Shown: in pieces, positions 7,599-15,355 of the stretch | Position numbering within the stretch: position 1 is the first letter of the stretch | How the letters are laid out: each line of letters starts with the position of its first letter | DNA from: Mycolicibacterium vaccae NBRC 14118 = CIP 105934 | Lineage (GTDB): Bacteria > Actinomycetota > Actinomycetes > Mycobacteriales > Mycobacteriaceae | Direction of reading: 5' to 3' | NCBI RefSeq assembly: GCF_001552715.1 | Contig: NZ_BCRS01000056.1 | Span: 1-33,740 of the forward strand | Length of the DNA: 33,740 nucleotides | Notes under the pieces: generated by a model | Seen by the model: the letters and a program-made list of their open reading frames with translations, nothing else | What the model was told of the DNA's origin: nothing | Databases searched by the model: none | Program-made: the position numbers and the translations under genes

Positions 7599-8411
7599 TT
7601 GGACACCGGAATGACGGGTCACACGGTGGTGGTGACCGGCGCCAACGCGAACATCGGTCGCGGCATCGCCCTGGGGTTCGCCGCCGAGGGTGCCAACCTC
7701 GTCGTCGTGGGCAGGGACGGGGCACAAGGCGCCAAAGTGTGCGAGCACCTGTTGGTGCGGGGAGCCCGGGAGGTGTTCTGGCAGGCCTGTGATGTCACGG
7801 ACCGCACTGATGTCGTGGCGATGGCTGCCGCCGTGCAGGACCGTTTCGGGGCAGTGGACGTTCTGGTCAACTGCGTCGGGGGCAACGTCGGGATGGACCC
7901 GTTCGTCGATTCCGATCCGGAAACCTGGCGTGACGACATCGATCTGACCTTCACGAGCATGCTCAACTGCATCCACGCGCTGCTGCCCGGAATGCTCGAT
8001 CGCGGCCGGGGGCGGATCATCAACATCGGGTCGACATCGGGAATTGTGGGCGACCCGCTGCTCGCGGTCTACTCCGCGATGAAGGGTGCCGTTCACTCGT
8101 TCACCAAGGTGCTGGCCAAAGAAGTCGGCCCGCGGGGGGTCACCGTGAACGCGGTAGCACCCTATGCGACGTTCCCCGATGGTCCGGACGCGATCTCGGC
8201 CGGTAGTCGGTGGCATCCCGACGGGATCTTCTCGAGGTTGATGTCCACTCGAGCCGAGGAGCTCACGACGATCGGCCGACGCACGGTGCTGGAGCGCCAG
8301 TATGCCTACCCGGCAGAGGTCGCTGCTGCCGCGGTCTATCTCGCCTCCGAGGCCGCCGCCTTCGTCACAGGTCAGGTGCTGTGCGTCGACGGCGGAACCC
8401 AGATCGCCTGA
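7599..8411 (+). CDS. SDR family oxidoreductase
   Basis: This is an SDR of about 270 aa. The cofactor motif TGANANIGRG lies at about 14-23, NCVGGNVG replaces the usual NNAG motif, Ser is in NIGSTSGIV, the catalytic motif is YSAMK and the C-terminus is VTGQVLCVDGG. The VCVGG-like variant of NNAG is seen in some SDRs acting on CoA or cyclic ketone substrates, but the substrate is not assignable. The TTG at 7599 gives the MDTGMTGHTVVVTG start familiar from relatives; an ATG at 7611 with GGACAC before it is an equally possible start. The VOC gene follows 24 bp after its stop. Expression is predicted from the promoter at 7506 under family B control. Confidence 0.9.
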   Translation: MDTGMTGHTVVVTGANANIGRGIALGFAAEGANLVVVGRDGAQGAKVCEHLLVRGAREVFWQACDVTDRTDVVAMAAAVQDRFGAVDVLVNCVGGNVGMDPFVDSDPETWRDDIDLTFTSMLNCIHALLPGMLDRGRGRIINIGSTSGIVGDPLLAVYSAMKGAVHSFTKVLAKEVGPRGVTVNAVAPYATFPDGPDAISAGSRWHPDGIFSRLMSTRAEELTTIGRRTVLERQYAYPAEVAAAAVYLASEAAAFVTGQVLCVDGGTQIA

Positions 8412-8435
8412 TCCAACCCTCAGATCGGAGTACGC

Positions 8436-8960
8436 ATGCCCCCATCTCCGCTGCTCGGCCCCATCCGCCAGATCGGGTACGTGGTCGACGACCTGGACGT
8501 CGCACTGGCGAACTGGGTGGAATTGGGCGTGGGCCCGTGGTTCGTACTGCGGCGCATCGCGCAGAAGGCGGACCATCGCGGAGAACTCCGCGATGTCACG
8601 ATCTCGATCGCGCTCGCCAACAGTGCCGACCTCCAACTCGAGCTGATTCAGCAGCACGGAGACACACCGAGTGTCTACACCGAGTTCCTCGCTGACCGTG
8701 GCGCCGGATTTCATCAGTTGGCCTACTGGCCTGCGGATTTCGACGCTGCGCTGAGTGCCGTGAAAGAGGCGGGCTGGCCGGTGATCTGGTCCAGCGCGGA
8801 GGAGGGCGGAGTCCGGTACGCCTATGCCGAGCCGCCCGCCGGCGTGGCCACGGTCGTCGAGCTCATGGAGTTCACCGACATCACCGAGGGTCTCGCGAAG
8901 TTCGTGCGCGAGGCCGCCGAAGGGTGGGACGGCACCGATCCGATTCGCGCCTTGAACTGA
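8436..8960 (+). CDS. VOC (glyoxalase-like) superfamily protein
   Basis: This is a 174-aa protein of the vicinal oxygen chelate fold, closest in look to methylmalonyl-CoA epimerase/glyoxalase_4 types. The first beta-alpha-beta module starts at IRQIGYVVDDLDVALANWVE, and the second at GAGFHQLAYWPADFDAALSA. The metal-binding candidates are the His in GFHQLAY, Glu in LQLELIQQ and Glu in VVELMEF. Such proteins catalyse epimerisation, isomerisation or C-C cleavage at carbons next to oxygen. GGAG at 8427-8430 precedes the ATG by 5 nt. It follows the SDR at 7599 in the same direction, and the next operon (9086) starts after a new promoter. Exact reaction unknown. Confidence 0.85.
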   Translation: MPPSPLLGPIRQIGYVVDDLDVALANWVELGVGPWFVLRRIAQKADHRGELRDVTISIALANSADLQLELIQQHGDTPSVYTEFLADRGAGFHQLAYWPADFDAALSAVKEAGWPVIWSSAEEGGVRYAYAEPPAGVATVVELMEFTDITEGLAKFVREAAEGWDGTDPIRALN

Positions 8961-8984
8961 CGACCACTCTCCAGGAACTGCTTC

Positions 8985-9013
8985 TTGACGGAGCGTGACG
9001 CAGCTCATACCTT
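8985..9013 (+). promoter_or_regulatory. sigA-like promoter of the E1/Rieske/flavoprotein operon
   Basis: TTGACG (8985-8990) and TACCTT (9008-9013) are separated by 17 bp. The predicted start is about 9020, which is where the family B operator begins. It would drive 9086 through 15348, including the TetR gene. Confidence 0.7.
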
Positions 9014-9019
9014 GTAAGC

Positions 9020-9039
9020 AATCAATCAATTGATTAATT
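9020..9039 (+). promoter_or_regulatory. Family B operator for the 9086-15348 operon
   Basis: AATCAATCAATTGATTAATT is an 8+4+8 inverted repeat with one arm mismatch, starting 6 nt after the -10 at 9008-9013. The operon it controls ends with a TetR gene, which would make this an autoregulatory site (inference). Confidence 0.75.
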
Positions 9040-9085
9040 CTGAGGCGTAAGCCTCCCTAGGCCTCCCGAGGGAAGTGTTTCTCCG

Positions 9086-10075
9086 ATGACGACGATCGAA
9101 ACAGGACTGGACCGGGCGACACTGGTCGGTCTCTATCGCACCGCGGTGCGCATCCATGCGTTCGACGAGACCTACCGGGCGCAGATGATGAGCGGCAAGT
9201 TCGCCGGCATGTACTACTCGCCGCGCGGGCAGGAGTTCGCCGCCGCCTCGGTCGCCGCGCACCTGCGCCCGACCGACTACGTCGTGACGACCTACCGCGG
9301 TCTCCACGACCAGATCGCCAAAGGTGTTCCCCTACGTGACCTCTGGGCCGAGTATCTGGGTCGCGCCGCAGGCACGTGTCGCGGCAAGGGTGGTCCCATG
9401 CACGTCACCTCGCCGAAGCACGGTTTGATGGTCACCACCGGTGTCGTCGGTTCCGGCCTGCCGATTGCCAACGGACTGGCGCTTGCCGCCCAGATGCGGG
9501 GCACCGACCAAGTCACCGTCGTGAACTTCGGTGACGGCGCAAGCAACATCGGAGCCTTCCACGAAAGCCTGAACCTGGCGTCGCTGTGGAAGTTGCCCGT
9601 GATCTTCCTGTGCCAGAACAACAAATGGGCTGAGTACACCTCGTTGGCGGGCGGCACCACCGTGGCCAACATCGCCGACCGCGCGGCGGCCTACTCGATG
9701 CGGGGGCTGACCGTCAACGGCAATGACCCCGTCGAGCTGTACCGCGCCGCGGGAGACGCCATCGAACGCGCCAGGGGCGGCGACGGTCCGACCTTGTTGG
9801 AGGCTGTCACGTACCGGTTCTGCGGTCACTACTTCGGTGACCAGAGTGAGTACATCCCCGCCGAGGAACTTGCCGCGGCGAATGCGGCTGACCCGATCCC
9901 AGCGTTCCGCGCTCGCCTGATAGACGAATTCGGGCTCAGCCCAGCAGATTTAGACGAGATTGACCGGGCAGCTCAGGAAGAGGTCGACGACGCCGCCGAG
10001 TGGGCGTTCGACCAGCCGCTGCCGGATCCGTCCGAGCTGACCACCGATGTCTACGCCGAGGAGACTTCCAAGTGA
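9086..10075 (+). CDS. TPP-dependent dehydrogenase E1 component, alpha subunit
   Basis: This is a 329-aa E1 alpha subunit of the pyruvate/acetoin/branched-chain 2-oxo-acid dehydrogenase family. The thiamine diphosphate/Mg motif runs from GDGASN at 149-154 to the NN at 178-179, and the conserved YRGLHDQIAKG and GGPMHV segments are present. With the beta subunit it decarboxylates a 2-oxo acid, or cleaves an acyloin or diketone, and passes the acyl group to a lipoyl arm. It looks closer to AcoA-like than to housekeeping PdhA proteins, but this is an impression. The start ATG is at 9086 after a leader from the promoter at 8985. Its stop overlaps the GTG of the beta subunit gene (GTGA at 10072-10075). 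Confidence 0.93.
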   Translation: MTTIETGLDRATLVGLYRTAVRIHAFDETYRAQMMSGKFAGMYYSPRGQEFAAASVAAHLRPTDYVVTTYRGLHDQIAKGVPLRDLWAEYLGRAAGTCRGKGGPMHVTSPKHGLMVTTGVVGSGLPIANGLALAAQMRGTDQVTVVNFGDGASNIGAFHESLNLASLWKLPVIFLCQNNKWAEYTSLAGGTTVANIADRAAAYSMRGLTVNGNDPVELYRAAGDAIERARGGDGPTLLEAVTYRFCGHYFGDQSEYIPAEELAAANAADPIPAFRARLIDEFGLSPADLDEIDRAAQEEVDDAAEWAFDQPLPDPSELTTDVYAEETSK

Positions 10076-11067
10076 GTACCGCGATCGCGTCCCGCACCAT
10101 GATGATGCTCGAGGCCGTGCACGACGCCCTCGATGTCGCGCTCAGCCTGGACCCGGAGGTCTTCGAGCTGGGTGAGGACATCCAGGACCCCAAAGGCGGC
10201 GGGTTCGGCGTCCACAAGGGTCTGGAAGCCAAGTACGGCTCCGAGCGCGTGCGGTGCACGCCCATCAGCGAACAGGCGATCATGGGCGCGGCGATCGGCG
10301 CCGCGATGGCCGGTATGCGCCCGGTGGCCGAGATCATGCTGATGAACTTCATCTCGGTGGCGGCCGACCAGCTCTTCAACCATGCCGCGAAGCTGCGCTA
10401 TATGTCGGGGGGCGCGACTCCGATTCCGCTCACTGTGCGCACCACCACGGGCGCCGGCGCGGGATTCGGCGCGCAGCACTCCGAGATGCTGGAAGCCACG
10501 CTGATCCACACCCCCGGCCTCAAGGTCGCAATCCCGTCGACCGCCGCCGACGCCAAGGGGCTGTTGCTTTCGGCGATCTTCGACGACGACCCCGTGGTGA
10601 TCGTCGAGATGAGCAGCCTGTACTTCGGCGTCCGCGATGAGGTACCCGAGGGGGACTACCGAGTTCCGCTCGGTAAGGCGCGCATCGCCCGCGAAGGCAC
10701 CGACCTGACCTTGATCACCTATGGCCGACAGGTCCTGGACTGCGTCGCGGAAGCCGACAAGCTCGCCGCCGAGGGCTATTCGATCGAGGTGATCGACCTG
10801 CGGTCCCTGCAGCCACTCGACACCGACACCGTGTTCGCCTCGGTATCGAAGACGCGACGTGCAGTGGTCGTGCACGAGGCCGTCACCAGGGGCGGGTTCG
10901 GGGCGGAGCTGAGCTCGCAGATTCACTCCGAACTCTTCGGCGAGCTGGCAGCACCGGTCGCCCGGGTGGGAGGCGCCAACACCCCGGTTCCCTATGCATC
11001 CTCACTCGAACAGAATTTCCTGCCCACCAGCCGGATCACCCCGGCTATCCGGGCACTGCTGGGTTAA
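10072..11067 (+). CDS. TPP-dependent dehydrogenase E1 component, beta subunit
   Basis: This is a 331-aa transketolase-like E1 beta subunit. Diagnostic stretches are EDIQDPKGGGFGVHKGL, CTPISEQAIMGAAIGAAMAG, the substrate-side RTTTGAGAGFGAQHSEMLEA and the C-terminal EVIDLRSLQPLDTDT. It forms the alpha2beta2 E1 with the protein encoded at 9086. The GTG at 10072 overlaps the alpha stop and gives the correct N-terminus; an upstream in-frame ATG at 10000 lies inside the alpha gene. The lipoyl carrier gene begins 19 bp downstream. Together these three encode the front half of a 2-oxo-acid/acyloin dehydrogenase without the usual E2 core or E3 nearby. Confidence 0.93.
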   Translation: MSTAIASRTMMMLEAVHDALDVALSLDPEVFELGEDIQDPKGGGFGVHKGLEAKYGSERVRCTPISEQAIMGAAIGAAMAGMRPVAEIMLMNFISVAADQLFNHAAKLRYMSGGATPIPLTVRTTTGAGAGFGAQHSEMLEATLIHTPGLKVAIPSTAADAKGLLLSAIFDDDPVVIVEMSSLYFGVRDEVPEGDYRVPLGKARIAREGTDLTLITYGRQVLDCVAEADKLAAEGYSIEVIDLRSLQPLDTDTVFASVSKTRRAVVVHEAVTRGGFGAELSSQIHSELFGELAAPVARVGGANTPVPYASSLEQNFLPTSRITPAIRALLG

Positions 11068-11086
11068 GAGAGGCGAAGACAGCTCC

Positions 11087-11317
11087 ATGTCGCATGAAGT
11101 ACGGATCCCCAAGCTCGGCGTCGCCGTCGAACAGGCACAGATCACCGAGTGGCTCTGCGCCGACGGTGACACGGTCGAGGCCGGGCAAGCCATCTACGTG
11201 CTGGCCACCGACAAGACCGAGACCGAGATCGAGAGCCCGGCAGCCGGCCAGATCACCATCGTCGGCGAGGTCGACGAGGACTATCCGGTCGGCACCCTGG
11301 TCGCCACCATCAACTGA
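11087..11317 (+). CDS. Free-standing lipoyl-domain carrier protein (76 aa)
   Basis: This is a complete single lipoyl/biotinyl-attachment domain. It opens with a typical EVRIPKLGVAVEQAQITEW strand pair, and the modification hairpin has Lys in LATDKTETEIESP (about residue 43). The DK context is that of lipoyl rather than biotinyl (MKM) domains. In family E2 proteins this domain is followed by a peripheral-subunit-binding domain and a catalytic acyltransferase core. Here the gene stops right after the lipoyl domain, and the next ORF is a Rieske oxygenase, so the acyl acceptor and the E3 must be supplied elsewhere. It could also be a GcvH-like or carrier-type protein. ATG at 11087; ends 10 bp before the Rieske gene. 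Confidence 0.88.
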   Translation: MSHEVRIPKLGVAVEQAQITEWLCADGDTVEAGQAIYVLATDKTETEIESPAAGQITIVGEVDEDYPVGTLVATIN

Positions 11318-11327
11318 AAGGCGCAGA

Positions 11328-12734
11328 ATGACAGCGCAACTCACGCCCACCGAGTCTCCAGTAGCCGCGGAAGCGGCCGAACCGTACGTGCCCAGGCACG
11401 ACGTCGACACTTCCCAAGTGCCCTATCGACTCGCCGACGGTGTGCACCTGCCGGTTCAGCGCTACTACGACCAGGACTTCGCCGACCTGGAGTACCAGAA
11501 GATGTGGCTGCACACCTGGCAGTGGGCCTGCCGCGAAGAGGACATCCCGGAGCCCGGGGACTTCATCGAGTACTCGATCGTCGACAAGACCGTCATCGTG
11601 GTGCGTCAGTCCGACCGCAGCATCAAGGTGCTCAACAACGTGTGCCCGCACCGGGCCACCCAGTTGGTCGAACCCGACGACGCAGGAACGTTCGGCGGCA
11701 ACCAGATTGTCTGCCCCTTCCACGGCTGGCGGTTCAACACCGACGGAACCCAGTCCTACATCTACTGCCGCAAGGGCTTCGCCCCCGGCTCGATCGACCC
11801 AGACAAGGCGCTGCTCACCGAGGTGCGCTCGGCCGTCAAGTACGGCTTCGTGTGGATCAACTTCGACGACGACGCCCCGACTCTCGACGAGTTCTTCGGC
11901 GACTACGACAAGCATCTCGCGCCGATGGCGATGGACCGGATGCGGGTGCGCTGGTGGAAGTACGCTGTCGTTCCCGGCAACTGGAAGGTCGCCACCGAAG
12001 CCTTCCTCGAGGGTTACCACGTCATGCAAGCCCACCCGGAACTCGCATTCGGCGCGACCGACGACGAATACGACGCTGACGGAATTCCGTTCTACCACCA
12101 CGGGATGGGCCACGTGGACACCGCGGCACCATTCGATCCAGAGCATCCGGAGACTTACACCCTGCCTCCACCCCTGATCGCAGGGATGGAGCCGGGCCGG
12201 TTCTTCATCGACCAGAACCAGGTGCTCTTCGAGGGCACCGACGGATTCGCCACCGCGCGTGACGAATACATCGCCGACCGGATCCGTGACCTACCCGACG
12301 ACCAGGTCCTGTGGAAGTTCTTCGAGGAGCTCTACAAGTACGCCGAAGAAGCCGACATCCCGCTGCCTCCGCTGGATCCCAACGCTTCGACCTACGGATT
12401 CGTCTTCCCGAACCTGGTGTTTCTCGGGCTCACCGGCAATCTGCTCTTCTACCGGTTCCGCCCGAACGGCAACGACCCGGATTCGGCGATCTTCGAGGCC
12501 TTTTCGATGCAGATCCCGCGGCGCTGCGACATGGACAACGCCGCGCCCCGCCGCGAAGGGCCGTTGGCGCCGGAGGACTGGCCGTTCGTGCTGCAGCAGG
12601 ACATGGGCAACATCTACAGGCAGCAGGCCGGCTACCGATCCGGTGCGATCACCCATTCGACGCTGTCACCCAGGTACGAGCCGATGATCTTCTCGTTGCA
12701 CAGCGAGATCGACCGCTACATTGCGACGTACTGA
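11328..12734 (+). CDS. Rieske non-heme iron oxygenase, alpha subunit (468 aa)
   Basis: This is the second Rieske alpha subunit in the window, longer than the one at 2900 and not a close copy. The Rieske ligands are C106-x-H108 (CPHRATQ) and C129-x2-H132 (CPFHGW). The catalytic iron site lies in NWKVATEAFLEGYHVMQAHPE with H231 and H236, and an Asp in QQDMGNIYRQQ near residue 425 is the probable third ligand. An extra acidic, Pro-rich segment at about 240-300 is absent from the shorter enzyme. It probably receives electrons from the ferredoxin encoded immediately downstream. Start at 11328, 10 bp after the lipoyl carrier. The substrate is unknown; the different length suggests a different step from the first oxygenase. 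Confidence 0.95.
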   Translation: MTAQLTPTESPVAAEAAEPYVPRHDVDTSQVPYRLADGVHLPVQRYYDQDFADLEYQKMWLHTWQWACREEDIPEPGDFIEYSIVDKTVIVVRQSDRSIKVLNNVCPHRATQLVEPDDAGTFGGNQIVCPFHGWRFNTDGTQSYIYCRKGFAPGSIDPDKALLTEVRSAVKYGFVWINFDDDAPTLDEFFGDYDKHLAPMAMDRMRVRWWKYAVVPGNWKVATEAFLEGYHVMQAHPELAFGATDDEYDADGIPFYHHGMGHVDTAAPFDPEHPETYTLPPPLIAGMEPGRFFIDQNQVLFEGTDGFATARDEYIADRIRDLPDDQVLWKFFEELYKYAEEADIPLPPLDPNASTYGFVFPNLVFLGLTGNLLFYRFRPNGNDPDSAIFEAFSMQIPRRCDMDNAAPRREGPLAPEDWPFVLQQDMGNIYRQQAGYRSGAITHSTLSPRYEPMIFSLHSEIDRYIATY

Positions 12735-12744
12735 TGCAGACCCG

Positions 12745-13098
12745 GTGACGATGCGGGTGGAACCTGCCGGCATCGACATCGAAGTGTCTCCCGGCGAGAC
12801 ACTGCTGCAGGCCGCCTGGCGCGCCGGGTACGACTGGCCGACGCTGTGTTACGCGCGGGGGACGTGCACCGCGTGCCGGTGCGAGGTTCTCGATGGGCTG
12901 CACCTGCTTTCCGAACGCACCGAGGCGGAAGTGGCGCTGCTCGGAGATCTCGATCGCCGGGTGAGGCGCGCCAACCCACGCCGCATCAGACTGGCCTGTC
13001 AGGCCACGGCCTCAGGGCACATCACCGTGCGCAAGCCGGGCGTCAAGAAACAGTCCACAGTCGAGGACCAGGAGGCGGCGAATGTCGAACGTCAGTGA
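12745..13098 (+). CDS. Plant-type [2Fe-2S] ferredoxin
   Basis: This is a 117-aa ferredoxin-like protein. Cluster ligands are C35, C41 and C44 (CYARGTCTACRC, a C-x5-C-x2-C spacing) and C85 in IRLACQA. It lies between the Rieske oxygenase (stop at 12734) and the flavoprotein gene, whose start it overlaps by 17 bp, so it is the probable electron donor to the oxygenase. The GTG at 12745 is preferred; an ATG at 12751 or a TTG at 12721 overlapping the Rieske stop are alternatives. The C-terminal tail (VRKPGVKKQSTVEDQEAANV) is charged and probably disordered. No ferredoxin reductase is in the window, so a housekeeping reductase must serve, unless the flavoprotein downstream does. Confidence 0.88.
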   Translation: MTMRVEPAGIDIEVSPGETLLQAAWRAGYDWPTLCYARGTCTACRCEVLDGLHLLSERTEAEVALLGDLDRRVRRANPRRIRLACQATASGHITVRKPGVKKQSTVEDQEAANVERQ

Positions 13099-14710
13099 TG
13101 ATTTCGATCTGATTGTGGTGGGCTTCGGCCTCGCCGGGGTCTGCGCCGCCATCGCAGCGGCCGAGAACGGAGCACGGGTGCTTGCGGTCGACCGTGCGCT
13201 CGGCGGGGGATCGTCGGCGGTATCGGGTGGCGTGGTGTACGCCGGCGGCGGCACGCAATACCAGAAGGCCGCCGGGTACGACGATGACCCCGAGAACATG
13301 TTCAACTATCTCCGGCAGGAGGTGCAGGGTGTCGTCGACGATGCGACGCTGCGCCGGTTCTGCGACGGAAGCGTCGAGCAGTTGGCCTGGCTGGAAAAGC
13401 ACGGCGCGGAATTCGAGGCGTCGCTGTGCCCGTACAAGACCTCCTACCCGACCAAGCACTACCTGTACTTCTCCGGAAATGAGAAGGCGTACCCGTATCG
13501 GCTGCACGCCAGGCCTGCGCCCAGGGGGCATCGGCAGATAGCGACGGGCACGAAGTCGGGCCGCGACCTGTGGCGCCGTATGCGCGATGCGGCAATCGAA
13601 CTCGGCGTGGTGTTCCTGCCCCGGACCCTCGTGGACGACCTCGTGATCAGCGACGGTCGGGTGGCCGGAGTTCGGTGCCGTACCTGGGTGGGAGGAACTG
13701 GGGCTGCGCAGTTCCTCCACGGCCGGACGACGGCGGTGGGCGCCAAGCTGACCAACTGGATGCCGCCGGTAGGGCACCCGATCACCGGGCTGGCCGACCG
13801 TATGTGGCGCAGACGCGCTCAGGAACGCACCTTCACCGCGCGAAGCGTGATCCTGGCGGCCGGCGGGTTCGCGTTCAACGAGGACATGCTGCGCCGCCAC
13901 GCGCCGGACTTCCAACAGATTCGGCCGCTGGGCACCCGAGCCGACGACGGTGCCGGCATCCGCCTGGGCGTGCAGGCCGGCGGCGCCACGGATCAGCTGG
14001 GGCGGGTCAGCGCTTGGCGCCTGCTGACCCCACCGTCCGCGCTGATCGAGGGCATCACGGTCGGAGTCGACGGCCGGCGGATAGCCAACGAGGACCTCTA
14101 CGGCGCGACGCACTGCGACATCATGGTCCGGCGGTTCGGCGGCAAGGGCTTCCTGATCGTGGACGCCGACACCTGGAAGCGCGCCCGGGCTCAGACGGCA
14201 GAGCAGACCGAGTCGATCCTGCGTCTGCAGACCGCCGCGGTGTTCTCCCTCGGCCACCGCAAAGCGGCGACCCTGTCCGGGTTGGCGCGCAAGCTGGGCG
14301 TCTCGGCCTCCGGACTGTCGGCCACCGTCGACGCCTACAACGCAGCCATCACGTCGGGCGGCGAGGATCCTGCGCACAAGGCGCCGGAGCTGTGTGCGCC
14401 GGTCCGGCGGGCACCGTTCTACGGCATCGACATCTCCGTCCGACCCTCCCTGACCTACCCCGTGCCCGGACTCACCCTCGGGGGCCTGACGGTCGACGGC
14501 CAGACCGGGCTGGTGCTCGATGAGCAAGGCCGCCAGATTCCCGGCCTCTACGCCGCGGGACGCACCGCCGTCGGGATCTGCTCCCACAGCTACGTCAGTG
14601 GTCTGGCACTCGCGGACTGCGTCTTCTCCGGCAGGCGGGCGGGGGAGCATGCGGCGTCGGCCGACACGGGCGAACAACTCCTGGAGAATGGCGTGAGAAG
14701 CTCTAGTTAG
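13082..14710 (+). CDS. FAD-dependent dehydrogenase, fumarate reductase/KstD-like flavoprotein
   Basis: This is a 542-aa flavoprotein of the FAD_binding_2 superfamily, which includes fumarate reductase and 3-ketosteroid dehydrogenases. The dinucleotide motif is G14-F-G16-x2-G19 in LIVVGFGLAGVCAA, followed by GGGSSAVSGGVVYAGGGT. RSVILAAGGFAFNEDML and the C-terminal FAD-closing segment GLYAAGRTAVGICSHSYVSG are typical. The family dehydrogenates or reduces C-C bonds next to carbonyls, so alpha,beta-desaturation of a cyclic ketone is a fair inference; the steroid substrate itself is not proven. AGGAGG at about 13069 precedes the ATG, inside the ferredoxin coding region. The TetR gene follows 26 bp downstream. 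Confidence 0.9.
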   Translation: MSNVSDDFDLIVVGFGLAGVCAAIAAAENGARVLAVDRALGGGSSAVSGGVVYAGGGTQYQKAAGYDDDPENMFNYLRQEVQGVVDDATLRRFCDGSVEQLAWLEKHGAEFEASLCPYKTSYPTKHYLYFSGNEKAYPYRLHARPAPRGHRQIATGTKSGRDLWRRMRDAAIELGVVFLPRTLVDDLVISDGRVAGVRCRTWVGGTGAAQFLHGRTTAVGAKLTNWMPPVGHPITGLADRMWRRRAQERTFTARSVILAAGGFAFNEDMLRRHAPDFQQIRPLGTRADDGAGIRLGVQAGGATDQLGRVSAWRLLTPPSALIEGITVGVDGRRIANEDLYGATHCDIMVRRFGGKGFLIVDADTWKRARAQTAEQTESILRLQTAAVFSLGHRKAATLSGLARKLGVSASGLSATVDAYNAAITSGGEDPAHKAPELCAPVRRAPFYGIDISVRPSLTYPVPGLTLGGLTVDGQTGLVLDEQGRQIPGLYAAGRTAVGICSHSYVSGLALADCVFSGRRAGEHAASADTGEQLLENGVRSSS

Positions 14711-14736
14711 TACGTGCGCCTACCCAGGAGGGATCC

Positions 14737-15348
14737 GTGTCCACCAACCCGTCGCTGGGTCGCCCCGTCGGCGCCAACGGCGAGGAGACGCGGCGGCGCA
14801 TCATCGACGCCACGATGCGCTGCGTCGCCGAGGTGGGTTACGAGCGCGCGACGATCCGCGAGATCGCCCGAAAAGCGGACATGACCAGCGGAAGCCTGTA
14901 TCACTACTTCCCCAACAAGACCGAGCTGATCAAAGCCACACTGGACGAGTGGGCGGAGATGACGATCCCCCGGGTGGCGGCGTCCGCGCAGCGCAGTGAG
15001 GACTTCCGGGAACGGTTGATCGCGGTGTTCGACGAGTGTGATCAGTTGATGCGGGAGTACCCGATGATCGCGGCGTTCGATCGTGCCATCCGGGTGGGTA
15101 GCGCCCGGCACCTGGCGGACAGCCGCGAGACGCTGTTCTCGTCGTTGCGGGCGGTCACGATCGACATCATCAGGCAGGCCCGGCGGGAGGGTGCCCTGCC
15201 GCGCAGCGTCGATATCGACAGCGTGGCCAACTCGATCTATCTGGTGCTGCAGGGCATGACCGACTACGCCGCGACCGCGGACCCGGACGAGTACCACTCG
15301 ACGGTCAAGGCGCTCAAACGCCTGGTCAGCGGAACGCTGTTCAAGTAG
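14737..15348 (+). CDS. TetR-family regulator, candidate reader of family B operators
   Basis: This is a 203-aa TetR-type repressor. The helix-turn-helix lies at about residues 18-62, with recognition helix TSGSLYHYFPNKTELIK. The C-terminal half is the variable ligand-binding region. GTG start at 14737 after CAGGAGGGATCC, a strong RBS. It is last in the operon started at 9086, whose promoter carries a family B palindrome, so the simplest reading is self-repression plus control of the three other B promoters (7423, 7540, 17332). The effector would be a pathway metabolite, perhaps a CoA ester made by the synthetase at 17378 (inference). Its stop lies 7 bp from the convergent stop of the epimerase gene. 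Confidence 0.92.
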   Translation: MSTNPSLGRPVGANGEETRRRIIDATMRCVAEVGYERATIREIARKADMTSGSLYHYFPNKTELIKATLDEWAEMTIPRVAASAQRSEDFRERLIAVFDECDQLMREYPMIAAFDRAIRVGSARHLADSRETLFSSLRAVTIDIIRQARREGALPRSVDIDSVANSIYLVLQGMTDYAATADPDEYHSTVKALKRLVSGTLFK

Positions 15349-15355
15349 AGGTCAC

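Noticed and set aside
13082..14710. Calling the flavoprotein a true 3-ketosteroid delta-1-dehydrogenase
   Set aside because: Only superfamily FAD motifs are clear. The steroid-specific active-site tyrosines could not be placed with confidence.
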